A stretch of 64,000 nucleotides of DNA, from positions 9,217,507-9,281,506 of the forward strand of contig KL647289.1 in assembly GCA_000727475.1 (NCBI GenBank), given 5' to 3'. The notes under the pieces were generated by a model, which made no database searches, had not been told where the DNA came from, and saw only the letters and a program-made list of their open reading frames with translations. The position numbers were made by a program, and so were the translations under genes. Origin of the DNA: Sarcocystis neurona. Taxonomy: Eukaryota; Apicomplexa; Conoidasida; Eucoccidiorida; Sarcocystidae. This document shows positions 1-11,606 of this stretch, one piece after another; the stretch's first letter is position 1; every line of letters begins with the position of its first letter.

Positions 1-1
1 T

Positions 2-1626
2 GCTGCTGCTGCCGAAGCTGTTGCTGCTGCTGCGGTTGCTGCTGTTGCTGTTGCTGCTGCTGCTGCTGCTGCGGAGGCCGCTGTTGCTGCGGTTGTTGCA
101 GCGGCAGAGAGAAGCAGCGCGGGTAGATGTGTGGGTGCTGCTGTGCGCAGAAGCGAGTGACGCACGTCAAGGTGTGACCCCCCGAGACGAGCAGAGATAA
201 AAATTCGTTTGTTTCTCTCTGTGTCTCTGCTGCTGCATGTGTCCCTTCTTCTTCTGCTTCAGGCAGGGAAGAGGCAGAAGCCTCAGCAGCGGCAGCAGCA
301 GAACCCGGCATTCCACGACTTGCCGTGAGGCGCTCAGGGTGGTAGGTGCCTGCAGACGAGAACGACACTGCTTTGCCTTTTATTTTCTCATCTTGTTGTC
401 CTCTGTTTACTTCCGTTTTCCCTTCGGCGGGCAGCGGACCAAAAAAAGAAGGCAACGGCGTAGAAGACGAAGAAGAAGAAGAGGAAGCGGCACCAGCACA
501 AGACGAGAGAGAAGAATTCGAAGATGAAGGAGGAGAAGAAGAAGATTCACCCGACGGGGGCGTAACAGCAGCGGCGGACTGCTCAAATATGCTGGCGTCG
601 ACCTCCGCAGAGGGTGACGCGGGTGGAGGAGCGAAACGCGATGAGGCGGGGAGACGAAGACTTGAAGACCCTGAGGACGTGGAGGAGCAGTCAGGCGGAG
701 AAGGAGAAACATTTTGCTTGATGGACAAAGTGGCCGAGTATGTGCTAGCTGTCGCTGGGACGGCGACACTCGCAGCAGACGCCGGAACTGCTGCTGCTGC
801 TACTGGTTCTTGTGCTGCTGTTTCAACAGGAGAGGAAGGGAAGGAAAAGGAAGGAGAGGAGAGGGAAGAGCGACCGGGGGAGCTGTCGCGTAGAGCAGCA
901 GACGGTTGCAGAGAGGAGGCGGGCAACAAAGCAGACAACATGTGCGCATGCAGGTGGTTGACTGCCAGCAGCAGAGGCCGTCGGAAGCACAAGGCTGGCA
1001 ACAACGCAGGAGCTGGCTGCAGTGGAGAAGGAAGAGAAGAACGAAGCGAAGGCGGGGAAGAAGACGCAGAAGATGGAGAACAGGCAGAAGGAGAAAGAAA
1101 GGAAGGAAGATTTGCTTCCCAGCGGTGCTGCTCTGCTGTCGCGAGCAGTTCGAAGCGCCGTCTCTCTTCATCTGTTAACCACGAAAAACTACTGTCAGCA
1201 CCAGCGGGTCCTTCCGGGGCAGCCGACGTCCCAGCAGAAGCAAAACCGACAGCTTTGCTGTTCGCATACCAGACGCAGTTTCTGCTGCGGTGGCGCGACC
1301 GAGTGTCTGCTGCTGTTGCCGCTTCTCCTGCTGTCGCTGTTCCTACTGCCGTCGCTGCTTCTGCTGCTTCTGCTGCTGCACAGGGACGTAGCGTTCTTGG
1401 CACTGCCCGGTCGCTTTCCTCCGCTGCAGCGGTCGCAGCACTGCCTTCTAGCTCCTCAAGAGGCGCGCCCCAGGAGCCAAGAGCCGTTCTTGCTGCTACC
1501 TCTGCTTCTGCTGCTGTTGCCCTTGCAACGTCAACGCGGTGTTCTGCTGTCTGTGCTACTGCTGCCACTTCGGGGGCAGTTCTCGGGGTTGCTGCTGCTG
1601 TTGCTGCTCCGCCTCCTGCTCTGTGA
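2..1626 (+). CDS. 3' part of a spliced acidic, Ala-rich protein, unidentified
   Basis: Three exons fit in phase: 2-122 (open to the window edge, so the gene is 5' partial), 263-338 and 435-1626 (TGA at 1624-1626). The introns are 140 and 96 nt. Both acceptors follow pyrimidine-rich tracts ending TTCAG and GGCAG, and the joins are phase 1 and phase 2. Exon 1 encodes an Ala/Val/Glu tract, exon 2 continues with Glu/Ala (REEAEASAAAAAEPG), and exon 3 opens with a strongly acidic run (VEDEEEEEE) followed by a highly charged Glu/Lys/Arg region. A conventional segment (AYQTQFLLRWRDR) precedes an Ala/Ser/Val tail. No domain is recognised. The charge pattern suggests a disordered nuclear or nucleolar protein, but that is inference. 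The last part of exon 3 could be spliced away, so the true stop is uncertain. Confidence 0.5.
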
Positions 1627-2110
1627 AAGGCTCCTGCTGCTCCGGCGGCTCCTCTACGACGTGCCGCAGCAGCAGTCTCCGCTGCTGCAGCCGCTGCTTC
1701 CGCTGGAAAGCCTCGCATGCAGTTGTAAATTTCCGCCGCAACGTCTACGGCAGCTCGCATGCCTACCGAGAGGCACGGCAGAAGGCCAGGACCTCGTGTA
1801 AATGCGATGACATCAACGTCGCAGAACGTAATTCCTGCGCGAGAGGAAGACAGAAGAAGAAAAGGACGGAGTACGAAGGGGAGGGGAAGGGCGCGGGAAG
1901 AGGTGTGCAGGGGTGCAGAAGGGAAGATTAGGGGGACAGCAGCAGACAAAAGGGGGACTGCAGAAAGGGAGACGCAAAGAAGAGGAAATCGGATATGGAG
2001 ACGAGGGGTGCAGAGACGAGCCACTGAAGCAAAGAGGGAGGCTGCCGTTCTTCACCAAACAAAATTTCCTTCATATTCTCCTGCGTCCCACACGCCTTCT
2101 CCTTCTCTTC
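1627..2110. other. Purine-rich spacer with no supported gene
   Basis: The stretch goes from CTG-rich to GA-rich sequence. Short open frames exist on both strands, including a minus-strand frame over 1556-1741 reading MRRKFTTACEAFQRKQ with Gln-rich flanks. No splice signals or family motifs let me choose between strands. Confidence 0.4.
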
Positions 2111-4470
2111 AATAGACGAGTATGTGTCTCACTCTATACATTTGTGTACACAGTTATCCATATACATATACAAACACACACACACACACACACGCATATA
2201 TATATATGTGTATGTATACGTACGTATGCATATATATTTATGTATTTAGACCCACACGCATATGTCTATTTATAGGTATATGTATGTCCATATATATATA
2301 CGCATGTGTGGGGAAATATACATATATATAGATAGGTACGTATACGCAAAGAGAGACGCACCAGCTAACAGCCACGCATAAATACATCCGTTCTTACATA
2401 TAAACATATGGATAATCAGTCACGTATATGTATATCCACGTGTGTATACTCGAATTACATACGTATTCCTGTATATATATATGTATGTATAGGAATACAT
2501 ATGTACAGATGTATACGCTTGAGTGGCTACGACGATGTAGAAGTACTTCGACAAATCTTCTTCACATGTATACTCGTACATCAGTGTGGCGTTTATTATG
2601 AAGAAGAAGTCTCCCATAAACTTTGTAAATAGGCGTATATATGTGAAAATGTGTGAGGGTGGTAAGGTCTTCATATAAATGTATACCTATCTATCTATCG
2701 ATCGATCTATCTATCGATCTATCTATCGATCTATATATATATATATGTATCCACCTGAATATATCTATACCTACGTCTTTCTATACATATATATATGTAT
2801 ATGCGTGAAAGGTTAGTTTTAAGAAAGTGGATACCGATGTACGCATGCAACAAAGCTGTCCTGTTCCAAGCGCGCGAACAACTTAGTTCACCGGATGCCC
2901 ACCAGGAGGCCCCACACATATATATATGTGCATGCATTGTGTACACACGCATACCCCTCCTGTATGTTGAATATGGATATATACATATATATATGTGTAT
3001 AAGTATTTAAACATGTCAAAATATACTCCACATATATATACATATGTTTCTACATGTCTACATACTTCGTATATAGTCCCAGGTATATATACATGTGTAG
3101 ACATATTCGCAAATATATATATAGACATACCTACGTTCCATATACATGTTCCCAGATATATACACGTGTACATACATATATATATACTTTACACATGTAT
3201 ATATACTCCACATGCACTCAGATCTATGCATGCATATATATATATTTACATTTGTCTAGGTATACTCCATCCATAGTCCCATTTACCATTTTTTTCGACG
3301 TATACACCAGTACCCACTGTACACCATAAATGCCATCCATAATACATATATTTATATACATATCTATATATATATATATACCTATCTATCTATACATATA
3401 TATATATATAGATATAGATATCCCTCTTCCTCTCTCTCATGTTTATATATATAAACGTACATACGGCACCGACAGATACCGTATCGCTGCAAATATCTAC
3501 AGACATATACACCTGCACCAATTATACACCATACATGCCAGGTATACATATATACAATTATATATACCTATCTATCGATCTATCTATCTATATACATATA
3601 TACATATATGTGTGCCTCTATCTATATATTTATATATATACACGACCTCCACACGTATACCGTATTTCCGTAAAAATTGATTTCCGTAAAAATTGATACG
3701 CATGTGTGCGAGTATGTATACGAACGTATAGTGAGCAAGATATATATATTGATGTGTCCATATATATGCAGGTGAAGTAGCACCTTCTTCCGTGGGCACT
3801 CCCTTCCCTGCTTTTTCTCTGTGTATCTTTCTGTCTCTGCCTCTATCTCTGTATACATATATATACATATATATGTACGCACATCTACATAACACAGACA
3901 TATCTGTTTTGTCTAAATTATACGTGTGTAGATACACCTGTTGTTCGCGTTTATATACAGGACTACTAATAGAATCGGTTCAGCTTGCTGCCCTAGTACG
4001 CAAGCAGCAGAACCTCGAGCTGCGAAGCCGAAAAAAGGGGGGGTGATGGGAGTTACACACGCGTCTTCAGCTCTCCATCTCTGCTGTTCACGCGCAGCAG
4101 CATTAATCGTATACACATATATACATATATGTGTACATCTCATACAAATATACAAAGATATATATATATGTATATATATATTTATATTACAACATATATA
4201 GATACATGTGTATCTCTCTCTCACTACATATATATATATATATGTGTATACGTATATATGCTTGCATACAGTTGTATTAAGACATGTATACTTTCTTCTG
4301 GTCAGAGGTGATTGCTCACGTGTACAAGGATATCTGAGACATGCGTCACTAATACGTGGAGAAAATATATATATATATGTATGTTGGCATGCAAGTGGTA
4401 TGCAGCGATTTCTTTTGAACCAGAAGTGATTTCCTTCGTTTTCTCTTCATCTGGGCAAAAGGCCAGGCCA
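2110..4470. repeat. AT microsatellite block (TATA/TATG/ACAC arrays)
   Basis: Arrays of TATATA, CATATATATG, ACACAC (about 2170-2190) and GATCTATCTATC (about 2685-2735) alternate with short unique stretches, for example 2520-2640, 2805-2915, 3930-4110 and 4300-4500. In this genome such blocks behave like introns or spacers. Short unique islands may be small exons, but only the ones listed separately have splice signals worth naming. Confidence 0.7.
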
Positions 4471-4992
4471 CCACACTCTACGTGTGTACGCATCGCTTAA
4501 CTAAAAGAAGAGCTCCTCAAGTGTGTATGTGTATGTGTGTGTACATGTATGCGTGTTCGAACTTTCACCCGTTTCTGCCGGCAACCAAGAACTCGCCACA
4601 ACAAAAATTCGAGAAAGTTATAAAAAGAAACAGAGGAGTGCAGCTTGGTGTGTGTGCGCAGCGTTGGAGTGGGCAACGGTCTCACTCTTACAAAGACAAA
4701 ATTGATCTACACATAGACACACACGTGCAGGGGTGGGAGCAGCAGGGGCAGCAGCAGCTGCAGCAGGAGAAGCAGTAGCAGCAGCAGGAATAGCCGAACC
4801 AGTCGCAGTAGGGGGGGGAGGCAGCAGGGCCAGCAGCAGTACCCCAGTAGCAGCAGCAGTGGCTTCAGCAGGAGCAGCAGCAGCAGTAGCAATAGCAGCG
4901 GTAGCAATAGCAGCGGGGCAATAGTGTGGTACTGGCGCCGAGGAGCCCGGGTTCCCCAGCAGCAGCGATCTGTTCCTTTTTTGTAGATTCGT
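3959..4992 (-). other. Possible third and fourth exons of the TsaD-type gene
   Basis: Two short minus-strand segments continue the TsaD alignment with matching splice phases. The segment 4992-4933 (60 nt) reads IAAAGEPGLLGA, comparable in place to the family's GPGLVGAL loop. The segment 4019-3959 reads RGSAACVLGQQAEPILLVV after a good pyrimidine tract and GCAG acceptor at about 4020-4050. The acceptor before the first segment is purine-rich and poor, the invariant first Gly of GPG is not kept in place, and a CAG-rich stretch lies between the two. This is inference. The later TsaD motifs (metal-binding HxxxH, SGGHT, the C-terminal Asp-rich block) are not convincingly seen. Confidence 0.22.
3961..4048 (+). 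other. Candidate plus-strand terminal exon
   Basis: After an acceptor-like TATATACAG at 3952-3960 the plus strand reads LLIESVQLAALVRKQQNLEL followed by a basic tail and TGA. The composition is protein-like and it sits alone in a microsatellite block. The opposite strand of the same bases can also be read as a short exon (see the candidate TsaD exons), so only one of the two readings can be right. Confidence 0.2.
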
Positions 4993-5184
4993 CTTCCACT
5001 TCCTTCCCTTCTCCGTTTCTTCACATTTCCTCCCTTTCTCTTTCCTACTCTATATCTGCCGCGATGCGCTCCTCTCTTGCCCGAGTTCCGCGGGTCTTCC
5101 GAGGCTTCCCCTTCCCCTCCTCTATTCCTTCACTACGTGTCTGCATGTTTATCTCCATTTCTCTTCCTTTTCCTCCCCGCGCAC

Positions 5185-6317
5185 CTGCTTGCTGGAGGGC
5201 CGAGCGAACGACGGAATAAATTCGACGACGATGGGCTGCCGCACTTTCAAAAGGATGAACGCCTCCGTAGCGCAGCAGCAGGTCGTCCTGCGCTGCAGTC
5301 ACATGCGCTAACACTCGTTCTTCGGCCCTACGCAAGGAGAGACACGAACAAATCGAAGAGTTCATTGACAAGAAACATCAGCAGGCGTGTCATTTATTCT
5401 CTGAAATCTTCAGAAAACGTCTTCTATATACACGTGTGTCTCTCATACATACCGAAGGCAAGCATACATGCTACTGCACACACATATGTACATTTATATA
5501 TATACACATATATGTATATGTATATGTATACATACACACGCATATATCCTCATGTTATGTGTCCACACATAGAGATTTTGCAGGGAGCGATTCATAAAAT
5601 ATGCACATATATATAAGACACGAACACGTTATCATATAGATATACCTATATATATATACATACATATATGCATATATATATATATGTATACCCCCTTATT
5701 TTATGTGTCTCTTGATAGAAAGTTTCCGGGTGTCGATCAATAAGAATACGTATATATATATATACATCTACAAGCATATATATATATGTGTAAGCGACGT
5801 CCAACCTACTGCACCGATATATATATATATATCTATATATATATATATGTATATGGACCCTCAAGTTACATATTTATGAATAGAAAGTGTTACGTGTACG
5901 GATCAATAAAAATACGTACACACGTATACACACACCTGCATTCATATATACGTTTTGACACACTACTACAGACATACATATATATATTGACGTATTATAT
6001 GTGTATACGTAGGACTTTTCTGAGTATCGAACAACAGAAATACGGACCCCTTCCTATCTACGCTCCCGTAAACGCTCCTATTTACACGCATATAGACGCA
6101 AATACGTTTACAAATATATATATATATATATGTATGTGCGTATAGACATGAAGAAAAAAGTAGGATACACATATGTCCCGCTGCGTAGTCAGTTTACCCG
6201 TCGATGACGCCGGCACATGTGTCATCGCAAGAGGTCTCAATGCCAAGAATAATGAATCTCCCCTTCAACGCGTTGTCCTTCTCTTCCGCTGCAGTTCCTG
6301 TTGCTTCTGCTGCTGCC

Positions 6318-6357
<40 letters not shown>

Positions 6358-7440
6358 CGACTGCATGCGGATACGCCCCACTCCACAGAGCTTCTTTCCA
6401 CAGCGCCAGCGTGTTCCTGCGAGAAGTACTAACGCAGCTTCTTCTCTCTGTTTTACATATAGCGCTGTTGCTGCTGCTGCTCGTTTCGTGGATATTAAAG
6501 AAGTGTTTCTCGTTGCCGTCTCTTTGTTTCTCGCCTCCCACGTCCTTTGTCTCCTTCCGCTGCTGCGTCTTCCGTTCTAACTTCCGCACGTCTGTCTGTG
6601 CTTCCCTCGCCATTGCCTGCAGCACGTCCCGCTGCAAGTCAACAATTCTGGCGCCTTCTTGTTCCTTCTCCTCCTCCTCTTGTTCTCGTTGTCTACCTTG
6701 TTCCTCTTCTCTCCACAACACGTTCTCCTCCTCGGGCGGGGTCGGCTGCCGTTTCTGCTGCTGTTCCTGCTGTTGCCGCTGCTCTTGCTGTTGCTGCTGC
6801 TCCTGCTTCTGTCCCTGGTCCTTCTTCTGCTGCTTGTCCTGTTCCGCGCCCTCCTCGTTTCGCGGCTGCTGCTGCTGTTGCCGCTGGATCTGGCCTTTCT
6901 GCTGCTGCATTTGGTATTTCTGCCTGATCGCCTTCACGTCCTGCTGCTGCTGGCGCTGCTGCTGCTGGTGATGCTGCTGCTGCTCCGGCTTTCCCTGCTG
7001 CGCCTGGATCCCGCGTTCTTCTTGAACTTGCTGTTGTTGCCGCTGCTGCAGCAGCACATGGGGTCCCTCCGCCACCTGCTGCTGCTCCTGCTGCTGCTCC
7101 TGCTGGTGCCCCTGCTGCTGCTCCTGCCGCTGGTGGTTGTGGGAAATTTGTTGCTGCTGCAGAAGTGGTTCCGAAGTGACCTGTTGTTGATCGTAGGGCC
7201 CCTGGTCGACCTGCTGCTTTGAGCAGTGTCGCTGTAGGCCTCGCTCTTGCTCTATCTGTTGCTCGCTCTCGCCGTCCTCATTCTTCCCCTGCATCTGCTG
7301 GAACTGCTTCTGCTGCTTTGTCTGCTGCGATCGTATTTGTTTCTGCTGCTTTGCCTGCCATTTCTCTGCCTGCTGCTGTACGCTTTGTCGCAGCTGGTTC
7401 TTTTGCTGCTCCACGTCTTCCTGCGTGCGCTTTTGCTGCT
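5185..7440 (-). CDS. tRNA A37 threonylcarbamoyltransferase, TsaD/Qri7 (organellar) type, core exons
   Basis: The upstream exon ends at 6198 and carries ILGIETSCDDT followed by CAGVID, the N-terminal signature of bacterial and organellar TsaD (cytosolic Kae1 has a different GxEGSAN signature). The donor is GG|GTAAAC. The next exon is 5327-5185, after a pyrimidine-rich acceptor ending CGTAG. Joining in phase 2 gives VIDG-AEERVLAHV, then AQDDLLLRYGGVHPF and AAAHRRRIYSVV, the family's QxDLHxxYGGVxPE and AHLENI regions. The exon ends at CAG|GTGCGC. The intron (870 nt) is full of AT microsatellite. Upstream of the signature lie an Ala/Thr tract and a Gln/Glu/Arg-rich region of roughly 400 residues, far longer than any targeting peptide the family needs. 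The enzyme transfers threonylcarbamoyl to A37 of ANN-decoding tRNAs, probably in mitochondrion or apicoplast. The C-terminal two thirds is not located. Confidence 0.72.
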
Positions 7441-10340
7441 GCAATAAATTTTCGAAGCTTCGCCCGCACGGCTGCTGCGCCAGTAACTCGCTGCGCCTCC
7501 CCCACGCAGTCCACGACTGCAGCGCTGCTGCATACGTACAGCTAACCCCCCTCATTACACCGCTGCTGGTGCTACTTCTCACCCTGTTCCTGCCGCTGCT
7601 GCTGCTGCTACTTCCCACGCTGTTGCTGCCACTGCTGCTGATCCAGCTGCTGCTGCTGATCTTGCTGCTACTGTTGCAGCGTGTAGCAAGCAAGTTTCGT
7701 CCTGCTCCATCTGCGTCTCTCCCGCAGTCGCCATCTCTCGTTCTCCCCTCGACGTGCTGCACGCCGCTGTTGCTCCTGCTGCAGCTCCCAAGAACAGCCG
7801 ACCCTAGCTGTTGCCGGCCGCTGCTTTTGCTGTTACGGCTGCTAGACGACAGCAGCTGCTGACTCCTCGCCGTGGGGCAGCAGCTCCTGCAACCCAGCTC
7901 ACACGACAGCAGCCTCCCTTGCACGTACAAGCTGCTGTTGGTGCATGGGAGGAACGGAAGCAGCACGGGTTGCTGCCTTTTTCTGGCGGTGGAAGTGCTG
8001 CGGACGGGCCAGGAAAGCAGCAGCGTCTGCTTGCGGCTGCTGCTGCTGCTACATCTCAGAGAGGAGTGAAAAAAGTGCAACAGGCTGCTGGCGCTGCAGC
8101 TCTTGCAGCAAGTAACGAAGAAAAGCAGCAGAGGCCGATGGCCGCCGTTTCTCTTCTTCGCGCTGCAGCCGCGCCAGGAGGAACGCTGCTGCTGGGCGCA
8201 TGTTCGCTGGCTGCTGCAGCCAGAGCTTTCCAGGACGGGCCCATGGTTGCAGCAGCAACTGATGCCGGCCGAAAGCGGCAGCTGCTCTCTGCTGCGGTTG
8301 CTGCTGCTGCTTTTTCTTCTGCCAGTTCTGCTTCCCCTCGCACACGAAGCCCGCACCAACAGCCTGCTGCGGCTCCTGCTGCTGGTGACCAGCAAAGCGA
8401 GCAACTGCTGCCTGTTGCTGCTGCGGCGCCTACTGCTGCTTGTGGTGCTCCTCTTACCGCTGCTGCTCTTGCCGCTGCTGAGGTTCCTGCTGCAGCTGCA
8501 GCTGCTCTTCAGCCCCGTGATGGATGTCCCGGTTCTGATACAGCTGCTGTTGCTATTACTGCTGCCTGCGTTGGCGGCGGCAGGGCAGTTGCTGGTGCCT
8601 CCGCCTGTGGTGCTGCTGGTGACGTTCCACCAGCACCTGCTGCAGCTCCTAGAGAGGCTGCTGTCGCTGCTGTTGCTGCTGCTGCTGCAGCAGTATGCCG
8701 CGCGGCTTTCGTCGCTCCTACTGCTCCAGGTGGGAAGGCAAGAGGGCTGCTGTTGCCGTGCGTTGCAGCAGCAACGCGTCTCGCAAGGGAGCGGGCAAGC
8801 AGGAGGACCAGCGGCGGCAGCGCAGTTGCCTGGCGAACGAGAAGAAGAAAATGAAAGAAGAGGAAGTGAAGAAACCGATGGCACCGCTACTGCTGTTGCT
8901 GGAAGGGTTGCAACTACGGTGGCTGCTGCTGTTGTTGGTTTTCTTGTTGCTGCTGCTGCTGAGATGCGATGGCAAGAAAGTTGGAGCGGCTCCTGCTCCG
9001 TCGCGTGACTCAAACGAAAGAGAAACGTCTTTTCTCTTTTAGCAAGGAGGGAAATCTGACCAAGAGGTACAGATAACGAAGCATATTCTTTAGAAGCTGC
9101 TGTGGAGACACGCCAACGCAACTGCCCGAAACCAACAGCAACAGCATGCTGCCGCTGCTGCCCCTGCTGCTGCTGTTGCTGCTCCCGTTGCTGCTGCTGA
9201 TGCTCCTGCTGCTGCAGTTGTTGCTCCCGCTGCTGTTGGTGCAGCTCCTCTTGCTGCCCCTGTTGCTGTTGTTGCTGTTCCTGTTGCTGCTGTTGCCACT
9301 CCCGCTGCCGCTGTTGCTGCTCCCGCTGCTGTTGTTGCTGCTCCTGCTGCTGTCGTTGCTGCTGCTGTTGCTGCTGTTCGTGCTGCTGCTGCTGCGGCGC
9401 CCCCTGCGTTTCAGCGCAGCCGGGGGCCAGCCAGGAGCTGCGGGAGGAAGAAGACGAAGAAAACTGACAGAGACGCGGAACTGCAGAAGAAGAGTTTGAA
9501 GAAGTGCGAGGAGAAGAGGAAGCGGAGAGAGATGAAGAAGGTAGGACAGAGACAGAATGAGGCCAGACATGCAGTACGCATTTTTGTGTAGTACAAGTAT
9601 CATACGCACGGGTAGCAGCCCCACATGCAACAGCAGCGGCAGCAGTTGCAGTTGTAGCAGCAGCAGCAGAAGCAGCAACAGGACAGGCTAGAACAGCAGC
9701 AATAGCAGCAGCTTTGGCGAAGCCTAGTGCAGCAACACCAGAGCGGGAAGAAAAGGGAGTGCCCGGGAGCAGCGAGCAGCAGAGCAGCAGCAGAGGTGGG
9801 CGGCAGCAGCCCCGCTGCTGCACAGACGCCTGCAGGACGAACTGCAGCAGCAAAAAGAGAGTCAATATCGTCTTGCTGAGGAGAGAAAAAGAAGAGTATA
9901 TGTGTTTCTTAGAACGGCTGCAGCAGCAGCTGCTTCTTCGCAGCACTGCTGCGCTTGTCCCGGAGAAGGCTGCTGCGAGGAAGAGGAGCGATCGCTCGAC
10001 AAGGAAGCAGCAGCAAGACCGACGTGCGTTCTTCAAGAGAGAGTACGCTGCTGCGGCACAGAGGAAGAAGAAGAAAGGAAAGGGGGAGAAGAAAAGGGAG
10101 GTGGAAGAGGAGGACTCATTGCGGCAAAGATGAAAGACAGAACGAATAGAACTTCTTGCGGCAGTGCGAAAGCAGCAGGAAGTCAGAAAGAGGAGGAGAT
10201 GCCGCGCTGCCGCCAGGTGCACATACGTGCCAAGAAATAAGACAAGGAGAAGAGAAATAGAGAGCTGCAGAGGAAACGCATGCATGTGTACAGAGGCGTA
10301 CACACAAAGGCAGCTACGCAGCAGGGAAGGGAAGTATAAA
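7441..10340 (-). other. Long CAG-derived open region upstream of the TsaD signature
   Basis: The frame carrying the TsaD signature stays open on the minus strand through about 10.9 kb, rich in Ser, Arg, Gln and Leu. It runs into AT microsatellite that is certainly not coding, so openness alone is not evidence. Alternative minus frames are Ala-rich (about 8056-8343) and the plus strand also holds a long Ala-rich frame (7811-8854). CAG orientation (CTG on plus for most of 7.0-9.4 kb) favours a minus-strand gene. CAG on the plus strand at about 9.6-10.2 kb suggests another gene boundary or antisense tracts there. I cannot place the start codon. Confidence 0.4.
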
Positions 10341-10519
10341 GAAAAAGAAGATGAAGAAGAAGAAATCCAAAAGTAGCAGACGGGAAAAGCGGTCCTCTGC
10401 AGCGGGAAGGATGTGAAGGACGTGTTGTGACAGAGACGCAGAAGACGAGTCAGCTGCGCTAACGCGGCTTCCCAGGACAAAATCTTCGGAGCAGTAGAAC
10501 GCAAATTCAAAAATACGAC

Positions 10520-10980
10520 TCCGAAGATAAAATGAGGACCATCTCTACATATATATAATATATAACGTAAACGAATAGCAACATATATATATATATATAT
10601 GTATGCAGTGGTAGATGTATACATATAAATCATTGCGTACGTGTGTGTAGTAGCACGAATATATATATATATATATATATATTTATCTCTCTCTCCACGT
10701 ACATGTATATACACAAACGTAGATGTGCAGCATGGGTACTTAAGTATTACATGCATGGGACTATATATATGGATAGGAGAATACTTACACATATAGACAC
10801 AGTGTATATATATAGAATACTTGTATATATGGACACAGTCTATACATATATATATATATATAGATATGCATATGTTACGTGCAGAGTATATGCCCAAGTA
10901 AAGGGTATACAGACAATGGACAGATATACTTGATGTGCATGCATACAGACTCCGTACGCTCTCTCTTTCTACAAATCTTC
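10520..10980. repeat. AT microsatellite with repeated GAATACTT/GGACACAGT islands
   Basis: Long TATATA runs (about 10580-10600 and 10660-10685) alternate with near-copies of a short island. GAATACTTACACATATAGACACAGT at about 10789-10813 is followed by a similar GAATACTTG...GGACACAGT island at about 10817-10840. It is probably a degenerate tandem array. Confidence 0.6.
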
Positions 10981-11042
10981 TTCTGTGTACAATTTCTCCA
11001 TAATATACGTTCGTCTATTTTGAAAGATTGCTGCACCTTCAG

Positions 11043-11183
11043 GTCTCGGTACAGGGGAAGAGAAGAACCAGCAAGAAAACGCGACGAGTGTTTTTCGGAC
11101 TGGGGACAGAGACTCCCGCTGCTAGTACGAAGTGCAGTTTAAGAGGACGCATTTCTCTCGAAGTATTCTGTACAGCATTCTAA
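11043..11183 (+). CDS. Candidate terminal exon, unidentified basic protein
   Basis: After a usable acceptor (GCTGCACCTTCAG at 11030-11042) the plus strand reads 46 codons to TAA at 11181-11183: a basic start (GKRRTSKKTRRVFFGLG) and a C-terminus SLRGRISLEVFCTAF. It has no homopolymer and conventional composition. The 5' exons would have to lie in or beyond the microsatellite block at 10.5-11.0 kb and were not found. The family is unknown. Confidence 0.3.
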   Translation, partial: VSVQGKRRTSKKTRRVFFGLGTETPAASTKCSLRGRISLEVFCTAF

Positions 11184-11600
11184 ACATTTACACACCCTTA
11201 TATTGATGTAGAAGACAAGACAAAGAGAAGTCGCCAACACACGCGTCTGTGTAACTCTCCCACATATCTATCTATGTATTACACATATAGCTGGACGCAA
11301 GTGCACCTACAGATATACACTTATACATACATACATACATACACGTATAGGAGCACTACGAATTACACAGGCATGTCTAGGCATTAGTAGACATACTATA
11401 AAAGAGCACTACATCATCCTCCATACTCCCACATGTATACATATATATTTATATACATATGAGTAAACTGCCTCATATATATATATATATACATATATAT
11501 ATGGATATAGGAAATTGCCTTATGTGTGCATCTATTTACATGTGTGCACGCGTGTATAGAAATACGCTTGTACGGCGAAAAAAAGCACACTTGTACGTCC
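11184..11600. other. Spacer with ACAT/TATA microsatellites
   Basis: It holds a short ACATACATACAT run at about 11325-11342 and AT arrays at about 11440-11510. No coding or RNA feature is supported. Confidence 0.5.
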
Positions 11601-11606
11601 GTATAC

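Noticed and set aside
3740..3800. TsaD metal-binding HxxxH exon (minus HIYGHI)
   Set aside because: The match falls on TATATATGG microsatellite sequence with no good acceptor, so it is probably coincidence.
2110..6180. Many small ORFs rich in Tyr, Ile, His and Thr
   Set aside because: They are translations of TATA/ACAC microsatellites, which stay open in every frame.
9146..9500. Plus-strand Leu-rich transmembrane-like frames over CTG tracts
   Set aside because: Poly-Leu and poly-Cys are antisense readings of CAG tracts, and orientation favours the minus strand.
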